This document shows, piece after piece, positions 1-7,805 of a stretch of DNA of 25,803 nt; the stretch's first letter is position 1; each line of letters starts with the position of its first letter. Both the position numbers and the translations under genes were made by a program. This DNA comes from a virus, in IMG/VR virus record IMGVR_UViG_3300020446_000072, positions 1 through 25,803 of that record. The stretch is one strand, 5' to 3'. The notes below the pieces were generated by a model. The model had not been told where the DNA came from, did not search any database, and worked only from the letters and a program-made list of their open reading frames with translations.

Positions 1-116
1 AGGTATTTGTGTACAAAAACGCCCGTACCGCCCGCTAAAAAGTGTTCTTTTATCGTACGATCGGCAAATTTGTAATCATTACCTCTATTTGGTTTCCATA
101 AACTGAGTCTAGGCAT
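1..116 (-). CDS. Partial virion-protein gene, possibly neck protein gp14-like
   Basis: Minus-strand gene whose first 38 codons are in the window; the rest lies beyond the left edge. It begins MPRLSLWKPNRGNDYKF and continues with a TGGTGVFVHKY segment. The ATG (116-114) is preceded by a good Shine-Dalgarno (AAGGAAG) and a late-promoter-like AATAAATA box. From memory, this kind of N-terminus (SLW.P..GNDYKF.D, then GGTGV..HKY) begins a structural protein in marine T4-like phages that I associate with the neck (gp14-like), which would fit the adjoining gp13. The assignment is weak because only the start is visible. It runs divergently from gp13. Confidence 0.6.
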   Translation of the reverse strand, partial: MPRLSLWKPNRGNDYKFADRTIKEHFLAGGTGVFVHKY

Positions 117-132
117 TTCGCTTCCTTTAAAC

Positions 133-140
133 TATTTATT
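133..140 (-). promoter_or_regulatory. Late-type promoter box for the leftward gene
   Basis: Read on the minus strand this is AATAAATA, one mismatch from the T4 late consensus TATAAATA. With T4 spacing the transcript would start near 127. That gives an 11-nt leader carrying AAGGAAG before the ATG at 116. It sits back to back with the box for gp13. Confidence 0.55.
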
Positions 141-155
141 GAATTTAATTAATCT

Positions 156-163
156 ACTAAATA
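156..163 (+). promoter_or_regulatory. Late-type promoter box upstream of gp13
   Basis: ACTAAATA, a late-promoter-like box, with eight bases between it and the gp13 ATG at 172. The predicted transcript start near 169 would leave a leader of about three bases. No Shine-Dalgarno is visible in front of this ATG. Confidence 0.5.
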
Positions 164-171
164 GTAATACA

Positions 172-918
172 ATGGCAAAACAGCAAACAAAACGACAAGA
201 GCTTATTGACGATATACGTAACATCCTAGGCGATGGTATGGTAGATGTCGAGCTGGATCCTAAACATTACGAACAAGGTATTGATCTAGCAGTAGACAGA
301 TATAGACAAAAAAGTTCAAATAGCACAGAAGAATCCTACATCTTTTTAAAAATATTGAAAGATACAGGAGAATATACACTACCTGAAGAAGTTATTGAAG
401 TACAACAAATATTCAGAAGATCAGTTGCAGGCTCTAATAACAGTATAGATTTAGATCCATTTGAACTTGCTTATACTAACTTGTATTTTTTACAAGGTGG
501 AAGAATTGGCGGTTTAATGACTTGGGACGCATTTGCTCAATATCAAGAAGTTGTAAGAAGATTATTTGGTGGATATTTAAATTTTAAATATGTTCCTGAA
601 AAAAATAAACTTATATTAATGCGTAGACCAAGAGCAGAAGAAAATGTTTTGTTGCAAGTACACATGGAAAAACCTGTAGACACACTTATAACACAAAGAT
701 ACAGTAGACCATGGATCAGAGATTATGCACTCGCACAGTGTAAAATGATGTTGGGTGAAGCAAGATCCAAATATTCTAGTTTACCAGGTGCCCAAGGAAA
801 TGTTCAGTTAAATGGAGATGCTCTCAAGTCAGAGGCCATGGCCGCAATAGAAAAACTTGAAAGAGAAATTGAAACTTACGGAACAGGTGAAGATCCTTTA
901 ACATTTGTCATTGGGTAA
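172..918 (+). CDS. 13: Neck protein gp13 (head completion)
   Basis: 248-residue protein, somewhat shorter than T4 gp13 (309). In T4-type virions gp13 and gp14 close the DNA-filled head at the portal and form the tail docking site. The N-terminus (KRQELIDDIRNILGDG, then a D...Y..G.D.A..RYR helix) is typical of the marine-phage gp13 family, as are the central Y.LP..V..V..I.RR segment and the C-terminal IRDYALAQCK helix. I chose the ATG at 172 over the in-frame TTG at 139: it directly follows a late-type box, and the extra N-terminal residues look non-conserved. It lies just before a dNMP kinase gene, not next to gp15 as in T4. Confidence 0.72.
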   Translation: MAKQQTKRQELIDDIRNILGDGMVDVELDPKHYEQGIDLAVDRYRQKSSNSTEESYIFLKILKDTGEYTLPEEVIEVQQIFRRSVAGSNNSIDLDPFELAYTNLYFLQGGRIGGLMTWDAFAQYQEVVRRLFGGYLNFKYVPEKNKLILMRRPRAEENVLLQVHMEKPVDTLITQRYSRPWIRDYALAQCKMMLGEARSKYSSLPGAQGNVQLNGDALKSEAMAAIEKLEREIETYGTGEDPLTFVIG

Positions 919-937
919 TATTTCTTTAAAAAAGTAG

Positions 938-966
938 TTGACAAAAATTCATTTATATCATACTAT
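938..966 (+). promoter_or_regulatory. Sigma70-type promoter of the dNMP kinase gene, leaderless geometry
   Basis: Perfect -35 TTGACA (938-943), 17-nt spacer, -10 TACTAT (961-966), then exactly six bases before the ATG at 973. Standard spacing puts the transcription start on the A of the ATG. No Shine-Dalgarno is present. The same geometry recurs upstream of uvsW and primase. Confidence 0.75.
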
Positions 967-972
967 AAGAGT

Positions 973-1599
973 ATGTTGATAGGCCTTTTAGGATTTATTG
1001 GATCTGGAAAAAACAGTGTAGCGGAACAGTTTGCTAAAAACGGTTTTGCAACTGATTCTTTCGCGGCACCTTTAAAAGATGCCGTTTCTGATATATTTGG
1101 ATGGCCCAGAAATATGCTTGAAGGTGACACTGATCATAGCAGAGCTTTTCGCGAAGCACCTGATCAGTGGTGGAGTCAGAAATTAGGTAATAGAAGATTT
1201 TCACCTAGATATGCGTTACAAGTAATTGGAACAGAAATATTTAGAGAGAATTTTCATCCTAGTATCTGGCTACACAGCCTAGAGAGCAGGTACACATCAA
1301 AAGGTAGACCAGCTACAGTAATCACTGATTGTAGATTTAAAAATGAAGTTGGACTTATTAAAACAATGGGTGGTTTTATTGTACGTGTAAAACGTGGTCC
1401 AGATCCACATTGGATATCAATGGCAAAAGAAGCCGCCGATGGAGATGAATTCTCAAAAATGTCTTTAGAAGAAATGGGAGTACATCAGTCAGAATGGGAT
1501 TGGATTAATATGAATGCAGATTATACTATAGAAAATAATGGCACATTAACTGATCTAGAATCTAAAGTGAAATCAGTAATACAAGATATTAAGTCTTAA
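973..1599 (+). CDS. 1: Deoxynucleoside monophosphate kinase (T4 gp1-like)
   Basis: 208-residue P-loop kinase that phosphorylates dNMPs to dNDPs, feeding phage DNA synthesis in the cytoplasm. The Walker A loop is GFIGSGKN (residues 7-14), with Asn where Ser or Thr is usual; T4 gp1 itself has GVKRSGKD. Further gp1-like elements are APLKDA (32-37), a central ALQVIGTEIFRENF segment matching T4's ALGTDLIVNNF region, a VITDCRFKNEV strand that likely carries the substrate-side Asp/Arg, and a C-terminal TIENNGTLTDL that parallels T4 VITNDGSLEEL. It has its own sigma70-type promoter and sits between two late structural genes. Its stop overlaps the stop of the convergent HNH gene by 4 nt. Confidence 0.85.
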   Translation: MLIGLLGFIGSGKNSVAEQFAKNGFATDSFAAPLKDAVSDIFGWPRNMLEGDTDHSRAFREAPDQWWSQKLGNRRFSPRYALQVIGTEIFRENFHPSIWLHSLESRYTSKGRPATVITDCRFKNEVGLIKTMGGFIVRVKRGPDPHWISMAKEAADGDEFSKMSLEEMGVHQSEWDWINMNADYTIENNGTLTDLESKVKSVIQDIKS

Positions 1600-1961
1600 G
1601 CGTCAGGCATCAAATCGCCTTGTTTCCAACCTACTTCTTCCATACTTTTAATACGACTGCAATTAGCACATATAGTCTTTAGATTACTCCATTCACAGTT
1701 TTTTAAATTACCATCTACGTGATAAACATCCATCTGTGCGGGGTGTTTGGATTTAAATCCACACTTTTCACATATTGATTTTTTTCTGTATGCAGTCTTT
1801 TCCCATGTTTGCTTTTTACCTGTGTTTAAGCCTTTATCTTCCTTAATACATTGATCGCATTTAGTTCTGTAATAGACTTTCCCTTTACGCCTATAGTTAA
1901 AGGCACGCGGTTTAATCTTACATGATGAACATAGGGGTCTTATATGCTTTTTATCACTCAT
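1596..1961 (-). CDS. HNH-type zinc-binding protein, possible homing endonuclease
   Basis: 121-residue minus-strand protein with an N-terminal zinc finger (C11, C14, C35, C38) and a C-terminal HNH-like ββα domain: CEKC at 64-67, H81 in VYHVDGN, N93, and CANC at 98-101. In many HNH enzymes a His follows the last CxxC (CxxCH); here it is Ser, so activity may be reduced or differently organised. I start it at the ATG at 1961, not the in-frame ATG at 2003, because a late-type ATTAAATA box sits exactly five bases upstream of 1961. It lies against the transcription direction between dNMP kinase and gp18, as free-standing HNH genes in T4-like phages often do. Nicking or homing is inference. Confidence 0.72.
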   Translation of the reverse strand: MSDKKHIRPLCSSCKIKPRAFNYRRKGKVYYRTKCDQCIKEDKGLNTGKKQTWEKTAYRKKSICEKCGFKSKHPAQMDVYHVDGNLKNCEWSNLKTICANCSRIKSMEEVGWKQGDLMPDA

Positions 1962-1966
1962 ACTTG

Positions 1967-1974
1967 TATTTAAT
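1967..1974 (-). promoter_or_regulatory. Late-type promoter box of the HNH gene, N5-ATG geometry
   Basis: ATTAAATA on the minus strand, then five bases (CAAGT), then the ATG at 1961. The predicted transcript starts at the start codon. This is the only minus-strand case of the box-N5-ATG pattern in the window. Confidence 0.6.
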
Positions 1975-2017
1975 ACCTTTAAAGGTGGTAGAGATTGGTA
2001 CATTTTAAAGGAAATTA

Positions 2018-2025
2018 ACTAAATA
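2018..2025 (+). promoter_or_regulatory. Late-type promoter box upstream of gp18
   Basis: ACTAAATA, predicting a transcript start near 2031 and a 58-nt A+T-rich leader. The leader ends in a Shine-Dalgarno GGGAG (2075-2079), nine bases before the gp18 ATG. This highly expressed sheath gene keeps a conventional leader, unlike many neighbours. Confidence 0.5.
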
Positions 2026-2088
2026 TCATTATTAAAAAGGATATTAATACTATTTACATATTGTATATAGAGTAGGGAGATAAAAACT

Positions 2089-5000
2089 ATGCCAACACTA
2101 GTAAGTCCAGGTGTATCAGTTAGCGTTATTGACGAATCAATGTACGCACCGGCGGGCCAAGGTACAGTACCTCTTATACTGATTTCAACTGCACAGGATA
2201 AAACAGATCCTAGCACAGGAAACACAGCTATAGGTACAACTTCAGCCAATGCAGGTAAACCGTTCTTAATAACTTCACAAAGAGAACTGATTACAACCTT
2301 TGGCGAACCATCATTCAAAGAACTGCAAGGAACACAAATCCATGCAGATGAAAGAAATGAATATGGTTTGCTTTCAGCATATTCATACTTGGGTATTGCC
2401 AACAGAGCTTACGTTGTAAGATCAAATGTAGATCTTGATCAACTAGAAGCTCAGTCAACAGTACCTCAGTTAAACCCAGCCAACGGTACATATTGGTTGG
2501 ATCTAGCAAACACAGATTGGGGTCTTTTCACAGCCAACACTACATCAGGTGCTTGGGAGAAAATGACGCCATTAATATTAACAGACAAACCAGGCGCCGC
2601 AGGCGGTAAAGTAGATTCAAATGGTAGACCACAAGGATTTGGTAAATCAGGAGATTATGCTTTAGTGGCTTCAGCCACTCCGGCAGTATTATACCAGCAC
2701 ACAGGAGCAGGATTTGTTGCAGTAGGTTCACCGACGTGGAAAACAAACACAGGTGGAGCGAATGTTTACATTCAAACAGGTAACGGTACAGCACCAACTG
2801 TAGCCGTTTCTGGTAATTTCAAAGACGTTTGGTTAAAATCAACACCAGGCGGACAAGGTGCGAATGTAATTGTTAAAAAATACAGCACATCAACTTCAGC
2901 ATGGGGTTCTGTCAGTGCAAACGTTTATTCAAGAGATGACGCGGCAACTGCCACAGAAGGTTCAACATTAGCTGAAACAGATGTTTACGTAAGATTTGAT
3001 GACTTTGATGATGGTAACATCTCAGCAGAGTTAAAAGCAAACTTCACGTCAACATCAAGCACATTAACATCAGCCGCTTACAACAAGCAGTCAATTGAAG
3101 GATTCACACAAGGTGGTGCAACAGCAACTCCGGAAATTTCTTATCAATTACGTGTAAGAGATGGTGGTGTTAATACAGTAGCAACAGGTAACTCAACTTC
3201 ACTACACTCAGGTGTAGCAACTGGTGGTTCAAACACAGCCATCAACTTTGAAGTTAATGGTCAGTCCATTACAGTAACTGGTGCCGCTGGAGCAGGTAAT
3301 CCAGTAACGCTCGATGAGATTGTTAATGCAATTGAAACTAATTCTACATTAAGAAATGCAGGTATTAGAGCGGAGAAGGAATATCTAAGTGCTACAAGAC
3401 AATACTTAAAAATACAAAGAGCAGGTGGTTATGCAGTTTATCTACATGATGGTACAGACGGCGTGAATATTAACGGTGTTAGTACTGCATCATTAGGTTA
3501 CATTGATAATACATCATCTGGAGCAAACGCTTTCTTCTACAAATCATTATGGTCTAACTTGACATATGAAGCAAGTTCAACAGCACCAAAACAAGATCCA
3601 GCAAATGGAACTTTATGGTACAATAGCTCACAAACAGCAGACATCTATCAAGCAGTTAACGATGGCGGTACAATGAAATGGCACGCCTACGCTAACTCAA
3701 AAGATAGAGGTACAGCTGGTTCTATTGTGTCAGGTGGCTTGAAAGACATACAGATTGTATCGGAAGCACCAACTAAAAAATCAGATGGAACATCAGCCTT
3801 AACAGCAGGTGACATTTGGCTTGACTCAAATGAGTTAGACGTTTATCCAAAACTTTACAAATGGAATGCAGGTACTTCAAAATGGGTATTGTTAGACAAT
3901 ACTGATCAAAGTACAGCGGACGGTGTATTGTTTGGTGATGCAGTTGGTAATCCAGGCGGAGCAGATGAAGATGCACAGAACTGGGGTGCTGTATACACAG
4001 ACTTCCATTCTGACTCTCCAGATCCGGCTGTATATCCAGAAGGTATCTTGCTTTTCAATACAAGATTATCAGGTTACAACGTTAAGAAATACGTAACGAA
4101 CTACACTTTTGATAATACAAACAATGGAAATATTTGGGTCACTGAATCAGGTCTTGAAGAAGACGGTGCTCCATTTATGGGTAGAAAGGCTCAAAGAAAA
4201 GTTATCGTAACTGGTTTGCAAAGTGCATTAGCAAGTAACGATGAAATCAGATCTGAGTCAAGATTCTTCAACTTACTAGCCGCACCAGGCTATCCTGAGT
4301 TGTTAGATGAAATGATCACGCTATCTACAGACAGAAAACAAACTGCTTTTGTATTAGCTGATACTCCATTCAGATTAACACCAGATGGTACGTCAACATC
4401 AGGTTGGGCTAAGAACTCAGCTCTTGCACCAACTAACGGTGAAGACGGTTTAACATCTGCATCACCGTATGCGGCTGTTTACTATCCATCAGGATTTACA
4501 ACTGACTTGTCAGGCAGTAACGTGGTTGTTCCACCAACGCACATTGCGTTAAGAACACTTGCGTTTAATGATCAAGTTGCGTTTCCATGGTTTGCACCAG
4601 CAGGTTACACAAGAGGCCTAGTTGATAACTCAACATCAGTAGGTTATGTAACTAATGAAGGTGAATTCCAAGCAGTGTCTTTATCAGAAGGTCAAAGAGA
4701 TACGCTTTACGCTAACAAAGTCAACCCGATTGCGTTTATACCAAACAGAGGTTTAGTAGTGTTTGGTCAAAAAACTCTATCACCAGTAGCTTCGGCACTA
4801 GATAGAATTAACGTAGCGAGATTGATTGTGTATCTAAGATACCAATTAGACTTAATTGCGAAACCGTTCTTGTTTGAACCTAATGATAGAATCACTAGGG
4901 ATCAAGTTGTAGATACGTTTAACAGATTCATGGAAGATTTAGTCTCTAAGAGAGCACTATTTGATTTCCTAGTAGTTTGTGATGAATCAAACAACACACC

Positions 5001-5118
5001 TGCAAGAATTGATAGAAATGAATTATACATTGATATTGCAATACAACCAGTAAAAGCAATTGAATTTATATACATTCCACTTCGTATCAAAAACACAGGT
5101 GAGAGTTTAACAAGTTAA
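2089..5118 (+). CDS. 18: Tail sheath protein gp18 (enlarged)
   Basis: 1009 residues, against about 659 in T4 gp18. It forms the contractile sheath around the tail tube. The N-terminus (LVSPGVSVSVIDESMY) and the last 250 residues are canonical sheath: GRKAQRKVIVTG, the PPTHIALR region, FGQKTLSP, INVARLIVYLRYQLD and a C-terminal AIQPVKAIEFIYIPLRI strand for tube and neighbour contacts. The extra mass lies at about residues 130-640. This Gly/Ser/Thr-rich region has recurring Trp/Tyr motifs (NGTYWLD near 133, NGTLWYN near 505, GDIWLDSN near 573, each followed by a Y.W...KW segment), resembling modules in fibre proteins. They probably project from the sheath surface. A terminator follows directly. 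Confidence 0.93.
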   Translation: MPTLVSPGVSVSVIDESMYAPAGQGTVPLILISTAQDKTDPSTGNTAIGTTSANAGKPFLITSQRELITTFGEPSFKELQGTQIHADERNEYGLLSAYSYLGIANRAYVVRSNVDLDQLEAQSTVPQLNPANGTYWLDLANTDWGLFTANTTSGAWEKMTPLILTDKPGAAGGKVDSNGRPQGFGKSGDYALVASATPAVLYQHTGAGFVAVGSPTWKTNTGGANVYIQTGNGTAPTVAVSGNFKDVWLKSTPGGQGANVIVKKYSTSTSAWGSVSANVYSRDDAATATEGSTLAETDVYVRFDDFDDGNISAELKANFTSTSSTLTSAAYNKQSIEGFTQGGATATPEISYQLRVRDGGVNTVATGNSTSLHSGVATGGSNTAINFEVNGQSITVTGAAGAGNPVTLDEIVNAIETNSTLRNAGIRAEKEYLSATRQYLKIQRAGGYAVYLHDGTDGVNINGVSTASLGYIDNTSSGANAFFYKSLWSNLTYEASSTAPKQDPANGTLWYNSSQTADIYQAVNDGGTMKWHAYANSKDRGTAGSIVSGGLKDIQIVSEAPTKKSDGTSALTAGDIWLDSNELDVYPKLYKWNAGTSKWVLLDNTDQSTADGVLFGDAVGNPGGADEDAQNWGAVYTDFHSDSPDPAVYPEGILLFNTRLSGYNVKKYVTNYTFDNTNNGNIWVTESGLEEDGAPFMGRKAQRKVIVTGLQSALASNDEIRSESRFFNLLAAPGYPELLDEMITLSTDRKQTAFVLADTPFRLTPDGTSTSGWAKNSALAPTNGEDGLTSASPYAAVYYPSGFTTDLSGSNVVVPPTHIALRTLAFNDQVAFPWFAPAGYTRGLVDNSTSVGYVTNEGEFQAVSLSEGQRDTLYANKVNPIAFIPNRGLVVFGQKTLSPVASALDRINVARLIVYLRYQLDLIAKPFLFEPNDRITRDQVVDTFNRFMEDLVSKRALFDFLVVCDESNNTPARIDRNELYIDIAIQPVKAIEFIYIPLRIKNTGESLTS

Positions 5119-5122
5119 TAAT

Positions 5123-5152
5123 AGGGGGATAGGCAACTATCCCTTTATTTTA
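5123..5152 (+). terminator. Rho-independent terminator after gp18
   Basis: Ten-base-pair stem (5123-5132 with 5137-5146, including two G-U pairs), GCAA tetraloop, followed by a T-rich run ATTTTA. It separates the sheath transcript from the tube gene and allows independent dosage of gp19. Confidence 0.8.
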
Positions 5153-5193
5153 CCTTTACAATTTTTTTTGTGAAGCATAAAAAAAGCGTAGAG

Positions 5194-5201
5194 CGTAAAT
5201 A
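5194..5201 (+). promoter_or_regulatory. Late-type promoter box and RBS of gp19
   Basis: CGTAAATA, predicting a start at 5207 and a 15-nt leader. The leader begins with the strong Shine-Dalgarno AAGGAG (5207-5212), nine bases before the ATG. With the gp18 terminator upstream, gp19 is likely a separate transcription unit. Confidence 0.55.
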
Positions 5202-5221
5202 AAATAAAGGAGCAGTAGATT

Positions 5222-5815
5222 ATGGCAACACTTTCAAAATTTGGTGTACCAATAGACGGATCAACAGGAAGAGGTGGTATTCTTCAACCTAAATTAAAAT
5301 ATAGATTTAGAGTGAGATTTACTAACTTCGGTAACCTAGGAGCGTCTCCACTGCAATTAACACAACAAGTAATGAGTGTGACGAGACCTAAAGTTAACCA
5401 TGAGGAAGTACCGATTCATTCGTACAACTCAATTGCGTACTCGCAAGGTAAACACACATGGGAACCAATCAACATTACTTTACGTGATGACATCAACAAC
5501 AACATTTCTAAACTTGTTGGTCAACAGGTTCAGAAGCAAATGAACCATTTTGAACAAACATCTGCGGTAGCAGGTTCAAACTATAAGTTTGGAACTAAGA
5601 TTGAAATCTTAGATGGTACTAACAACACAGAGTTAGAACAATGGGATGTCGAAGGTTGTTTCTTGCAGAATGTAGACTATTCAGATGGCGATTACGCAGT
5701 ATCAGAACCAGTACAAGTTATTTTAACTCTAAGATATGATAATGCAATTCACCAGGCACCTAGTGACACTATCTTCCCACTAATATCCGTTGGTCTTGGT
5801 GGCACGAGCTTATAA
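5222..5815 (+). CDS. 19: Tail tube protein gp19
   Basis: 197 residues (T4 gp19 is 163). It forms the stacked hexameric rings of the inner tail tube through which DNA passes. Visible family features are an N-terminal strand region ending in YRFRVRFTNFG, a VTRPKVNHEEVPIHSYNS segment that matches the conserved tube region around the α-loop, HTWEPINITLRDDI, and a C-terminal WDVEGCFLQNVDY...VQVILTLRYDNA β-sheet. The position directly after gp18 matches T4 order. The final stretch (about 18 residues) is hydrophobic and glycine-rich and seems to be an extension. Confidence 0.9.
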   Translation: MATLSKFGVPIDGSTGRGGILQPKLKYRFRVRFTNFGNLGASPLQLTQQVMSVTRPKVNHEEVPIHSYNSIAYSQGKHTWEPINITLRDDINNNISKLVGQQVQKQMNHFEQTSAVAGSNYKFGTKIEILDGTNNTELEQWDVEGCFLQNVDYSDGDYAVSEPVQVILTLRYDNAIHQAPSDTIFPLISVGLGGTSL

Positions 5816-5841
5816 TATCAATAGTCTATAAAGTAGGTTAG

Positions 5842-6924
5842 ATGTCCGGTATAGTTTTAAAACCAGCTAATAGAGCCGCTCAACTTTACGTTGGCGGCTC
5901 AGGCGTTCAACAGGCCGTAAGGCAACAGCACCAATATGTATTGGTGTATAACCTATATCCAATAAGAGAAGATGATTTTTTAGATGAAAAGATCGGTTAT
6001 CTAAAAGAATTCAGAGACAGATTACATTTTTTATGTAATTCTGTAGACGGTCCAAAATTTCAAGTACAGCAAGACGTACTAAATCAATACAATAGAAAAA
6101 GAGTAATCAATCGTAAAGTTGATTACGATCCTTTAACAGTGAGAATGTATGATACTGTTGATGGTTTAGGAATAAAATTTGCAAGAACACTTTATGAGTT
6201 TGAGTTTGCAAACGCAAGATTGTATAAGACAAAGGCAGGTGGTGCTCCTTTACAGCATCAAGAACAAGCAAACTATGTTCAAACCGTTTTACAAAACAGT
6301 AACAGGTTTGTTGAGACACATCACTTTGGTATGCAGTCTCATAGATACTATCACAGATTATTAAAAAGCATAGACCTTTATCAAATGGCAGGTGGCACTT
6401 TCAGTAAAGTGAGAATGGTACATCCAAGAATATCAAGAATGGATATGGATACATTCGCTTATGAATCAAGTGCTCCGGTTAATCTTAACTTGGCATTCAC
6501 TTATGAAAATTTAATTTTCGAAGAAACAAATGTTAAGTTAGATGGTTCTGATCCAGAATACCCAATTGACACAATGATGGAAGAAACTGCTGACTTCGAA
6601 GATATATCTGGTAGCAGTGGTGGTGGAGGCAGTACATCAGGGTCTGGAGTTGCTGAAACTATTGCTCCGTCTATTACTAAAAAAGTAGATAACTTGATTG
6701 CAGATTTAAAGTCAGGCAAATTTCCTAAAGGAGATAACAGTGCAAAAGCTGATACAACACCGGGAGGCGAAGTACCTGCAAACGCAAAACCATTTAAAGG
6801 CTCTTACAATCAGAAAACAGAGAAGTTAAAAAACTACAATAATAAAACTTATGTGGTACCTAAAGGTACTTCCAGTTCACAGTCTTCGACGAAGTCAACT
6901 ATAGGTGGAAAGAAGTTAGGTTAA
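5842..6924 (+). CDS. Tail-tube-like virion protein with disordered C-terminal tail
   Basis: 360 residues. Residues 30-245 look like a second tube-fold protein: YNLYPIREDDF, VDGPKFQVQQDVLNQYN, RKVDYDPLTVRMYDT, FEFANARLY and a final NLNLAFTYENLIFEE strand follow the gp19-type pattern. Residues 255-360 differ: a GSSGGGGSTSGSG linker, then a Lys/Ser/Thr-rich low-complexity tail. The size is close to T4 gp48/gp54, the tube-associated baseplate proteins, so a tube-initiator role is possible. It occupies the place where T4 has the portal gp20, but it is too short and lacks portal features. Start chosen at ATG 5842, with only a weak GG-containing RBS. The exact role is inference. Confidence 0.6.
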   Translation: MSGIVLKPANRAAQLYVGGSGVQQAVRQQHQYVLVYNLYPIREDDFLDEKIGYLKEFRDRLHFLCNSVDGPKFQVQQDVLNQYNRKRVINRKVDYDPLTVRMYDTVDGLGIKFARTLYEFEFANARLYKTKAGGAPLQHQEQANYVQTVLQNSNRFVETHHFGMQSHRYYHRLLKSIDLYQMAGGTFSKVRMVHPRISRMDMDTFAYESSAPVNLNLAFTYENLIFEETNVKLDGSDPEYPIDTMMEETADFEDISGSSGGGGSTSGSGVAETIAPSITKKVDNLIADLKSGKFPKGDNSAKADTTPGGEVPANAKPFKGSYNQKTEKLKNYNNKTYVVPKGTSSSQSSTKSTIGGKKLG

Positions 6925-6928
6925 TATC

Positions 6929-7369
6929 ATGGCAAAAAGACCAAGTACACAAATAATAGAAAACTTAGGTGGCATCAAACAAGTTATTAGGTCGTTTGGT
7001 AATATCACTAAAAATTTATCTACTGGTTCATTAAATTCACAAAACGTTGAGGCCTCAAATGAATTAGAAAATCTTGCATTAGGAGTTCCTGAATCTATTA
7101 ACGGACCAAAGTTCGATGTTATAAAAGGAATATTTCAACAACACATTGACAGTGACAGTTTGGCAAATGCGTATACATTACTAACATTAGACGCAATGAA
7201 AAAGTTTGAAGCAAACTTTGATGATCTTTTTACCAAGTATGAAGGAGAATTAACTTTTAGTGAGTTAGGTGTTGCTTTATTGAACAATTACAGACCAAGT
7301 ACAAGTCAAATAGGTACAACAACTACACTTAAACCTAATAAATTTGTAGCACGTCACATAATACAGTAA
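6929..7369 (+). CDS. Small structural-region protein, function unknown
   Basis: 146 residues, starting four bases after the previous stop and probably cotranslated with it. I do not recognise the family. It has a basic N-terminus (MAKRPSTQII), a predicted mostly helical middle (FDVIKGIFQQHID, ANAYTLLTLDAMKKFEANFDDLF) and a Thr/Lys-rich C-terminus. There are no membrane segments and no cysteines. Position between a tail protein and head-completion gp4 suggests a late virion or assembly role, but nothing in the sequence proves it. The promoter box of gp4 overlaps its last codons. Confidence 0.6.
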   Translation: MAKRPSTQIIENLGGIKQVIRSFGNITKNLSTGSLNSQNVEASNELENLALGVPESINGPKFDVIKGIFQQHIDSDSLANAYTLLTLDAMKKFEANFDDLFTKYEGELTFSELGVALLNNYRPSTSQIGTTTTLKPNKFVARHIIQ

Positions 7370-7372
7370 ATA
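7365..7372 (+). promoter_or_regulatory. Late-type promoter box of gp4, N5-ATG geometry
   Basis: AGTAAATA then five bases (GTATT) then the ATG at 7378. It overlaps the stop codon of the preceding gene. Predicted leaderless start; no Shine-Dalgarno. Confidence 0.6.
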
Positions 7373-7377
7373 GTATT

Positions 7378-7803
7378 ATGACGAAGTTTCATCAAGGAGA
7401 ATACAAACTCATTAACCCGCAGAAATATGCAGGTAAAAGAAATCCAAGATATAGATCTGGATGGGAATTGACTTTTATGAGAATGTGTGATAATCACCCT
7501 GCTGTATTAAGTTGGGCAAGTGAACCGGTAAAGATACCTTATAGACATCCTTTTACTGGACAATATACTCACTATGTTCCTGACTTTATTATGGTATATA
7601 AAAATAAAGGTGGTACAAAAATAGCAGAATTAGTTGAGATAAAACCAAAAAGCCAAACTCTTTTAGAAAAAGCTAGATCTTCGAAGGAGAAATCTGTTAT
7701 AATATTGAATAGGGCAAAATGGCAAGCCGCAGGAGAATGGGCAAAAAGGAAAGGTATGCGATTTAGGGTCTTGAATGAAGACTCAATATATGCTATAAAG
7801 TAA
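7378..7803 (+). CDS. 4: Head completion protein gp4 (PD-(D/E)XK nuclease fold)
   Basis: 141 residues (T4 gp4 is 150). gp4 is needed to make filled heads competent for tail joining. The family has a TnsA-like PD-(D/E)XK nuclease fold, whose likely catalytic residues are visible: E30 in YRSGWE, D69 in YVPDF, and E87/K89 in VEIKPK. The match to T4 gp4 is close along its length (YRS.WE, P.V..WASE...IPY, then AELVEIKPK and a C-terminal KWQAA..WA..RGM.FRVL.ED). A leaderless late promoter drives it. It immediately precedes gp16, forming a head-completion and packaging cluster. Confidence 0.88.
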   Translation: MTKFHQGEYKLINPQKYAGKRNPRYRSGWELTFMRMCDNHPAVLSWASEPVKIPYRHPFTGQYTHYVPDFIMVYKNKGGTKIAELVEIKPKSQTLLEKARSSKEKSVIILNRAKWQAAGEWAKRKGMRFRVLNEDSIYAIK

Positions 7804-7805
7804 AT

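Noticed and set aside
139-171. In-frame TTG upstream as the start of gp13
   Set aside because: It lies before the late-type box and would add a low-complexity N-terminus; ATG 172 fits the family start.
5842-6924. Possible portal protein gp20 because of T4-like position after gp19
   Set aside because: It is 360 residues (portals are about 520 or more), shows tube-like β-strand patterns, and has no portal stem or wing pattern.
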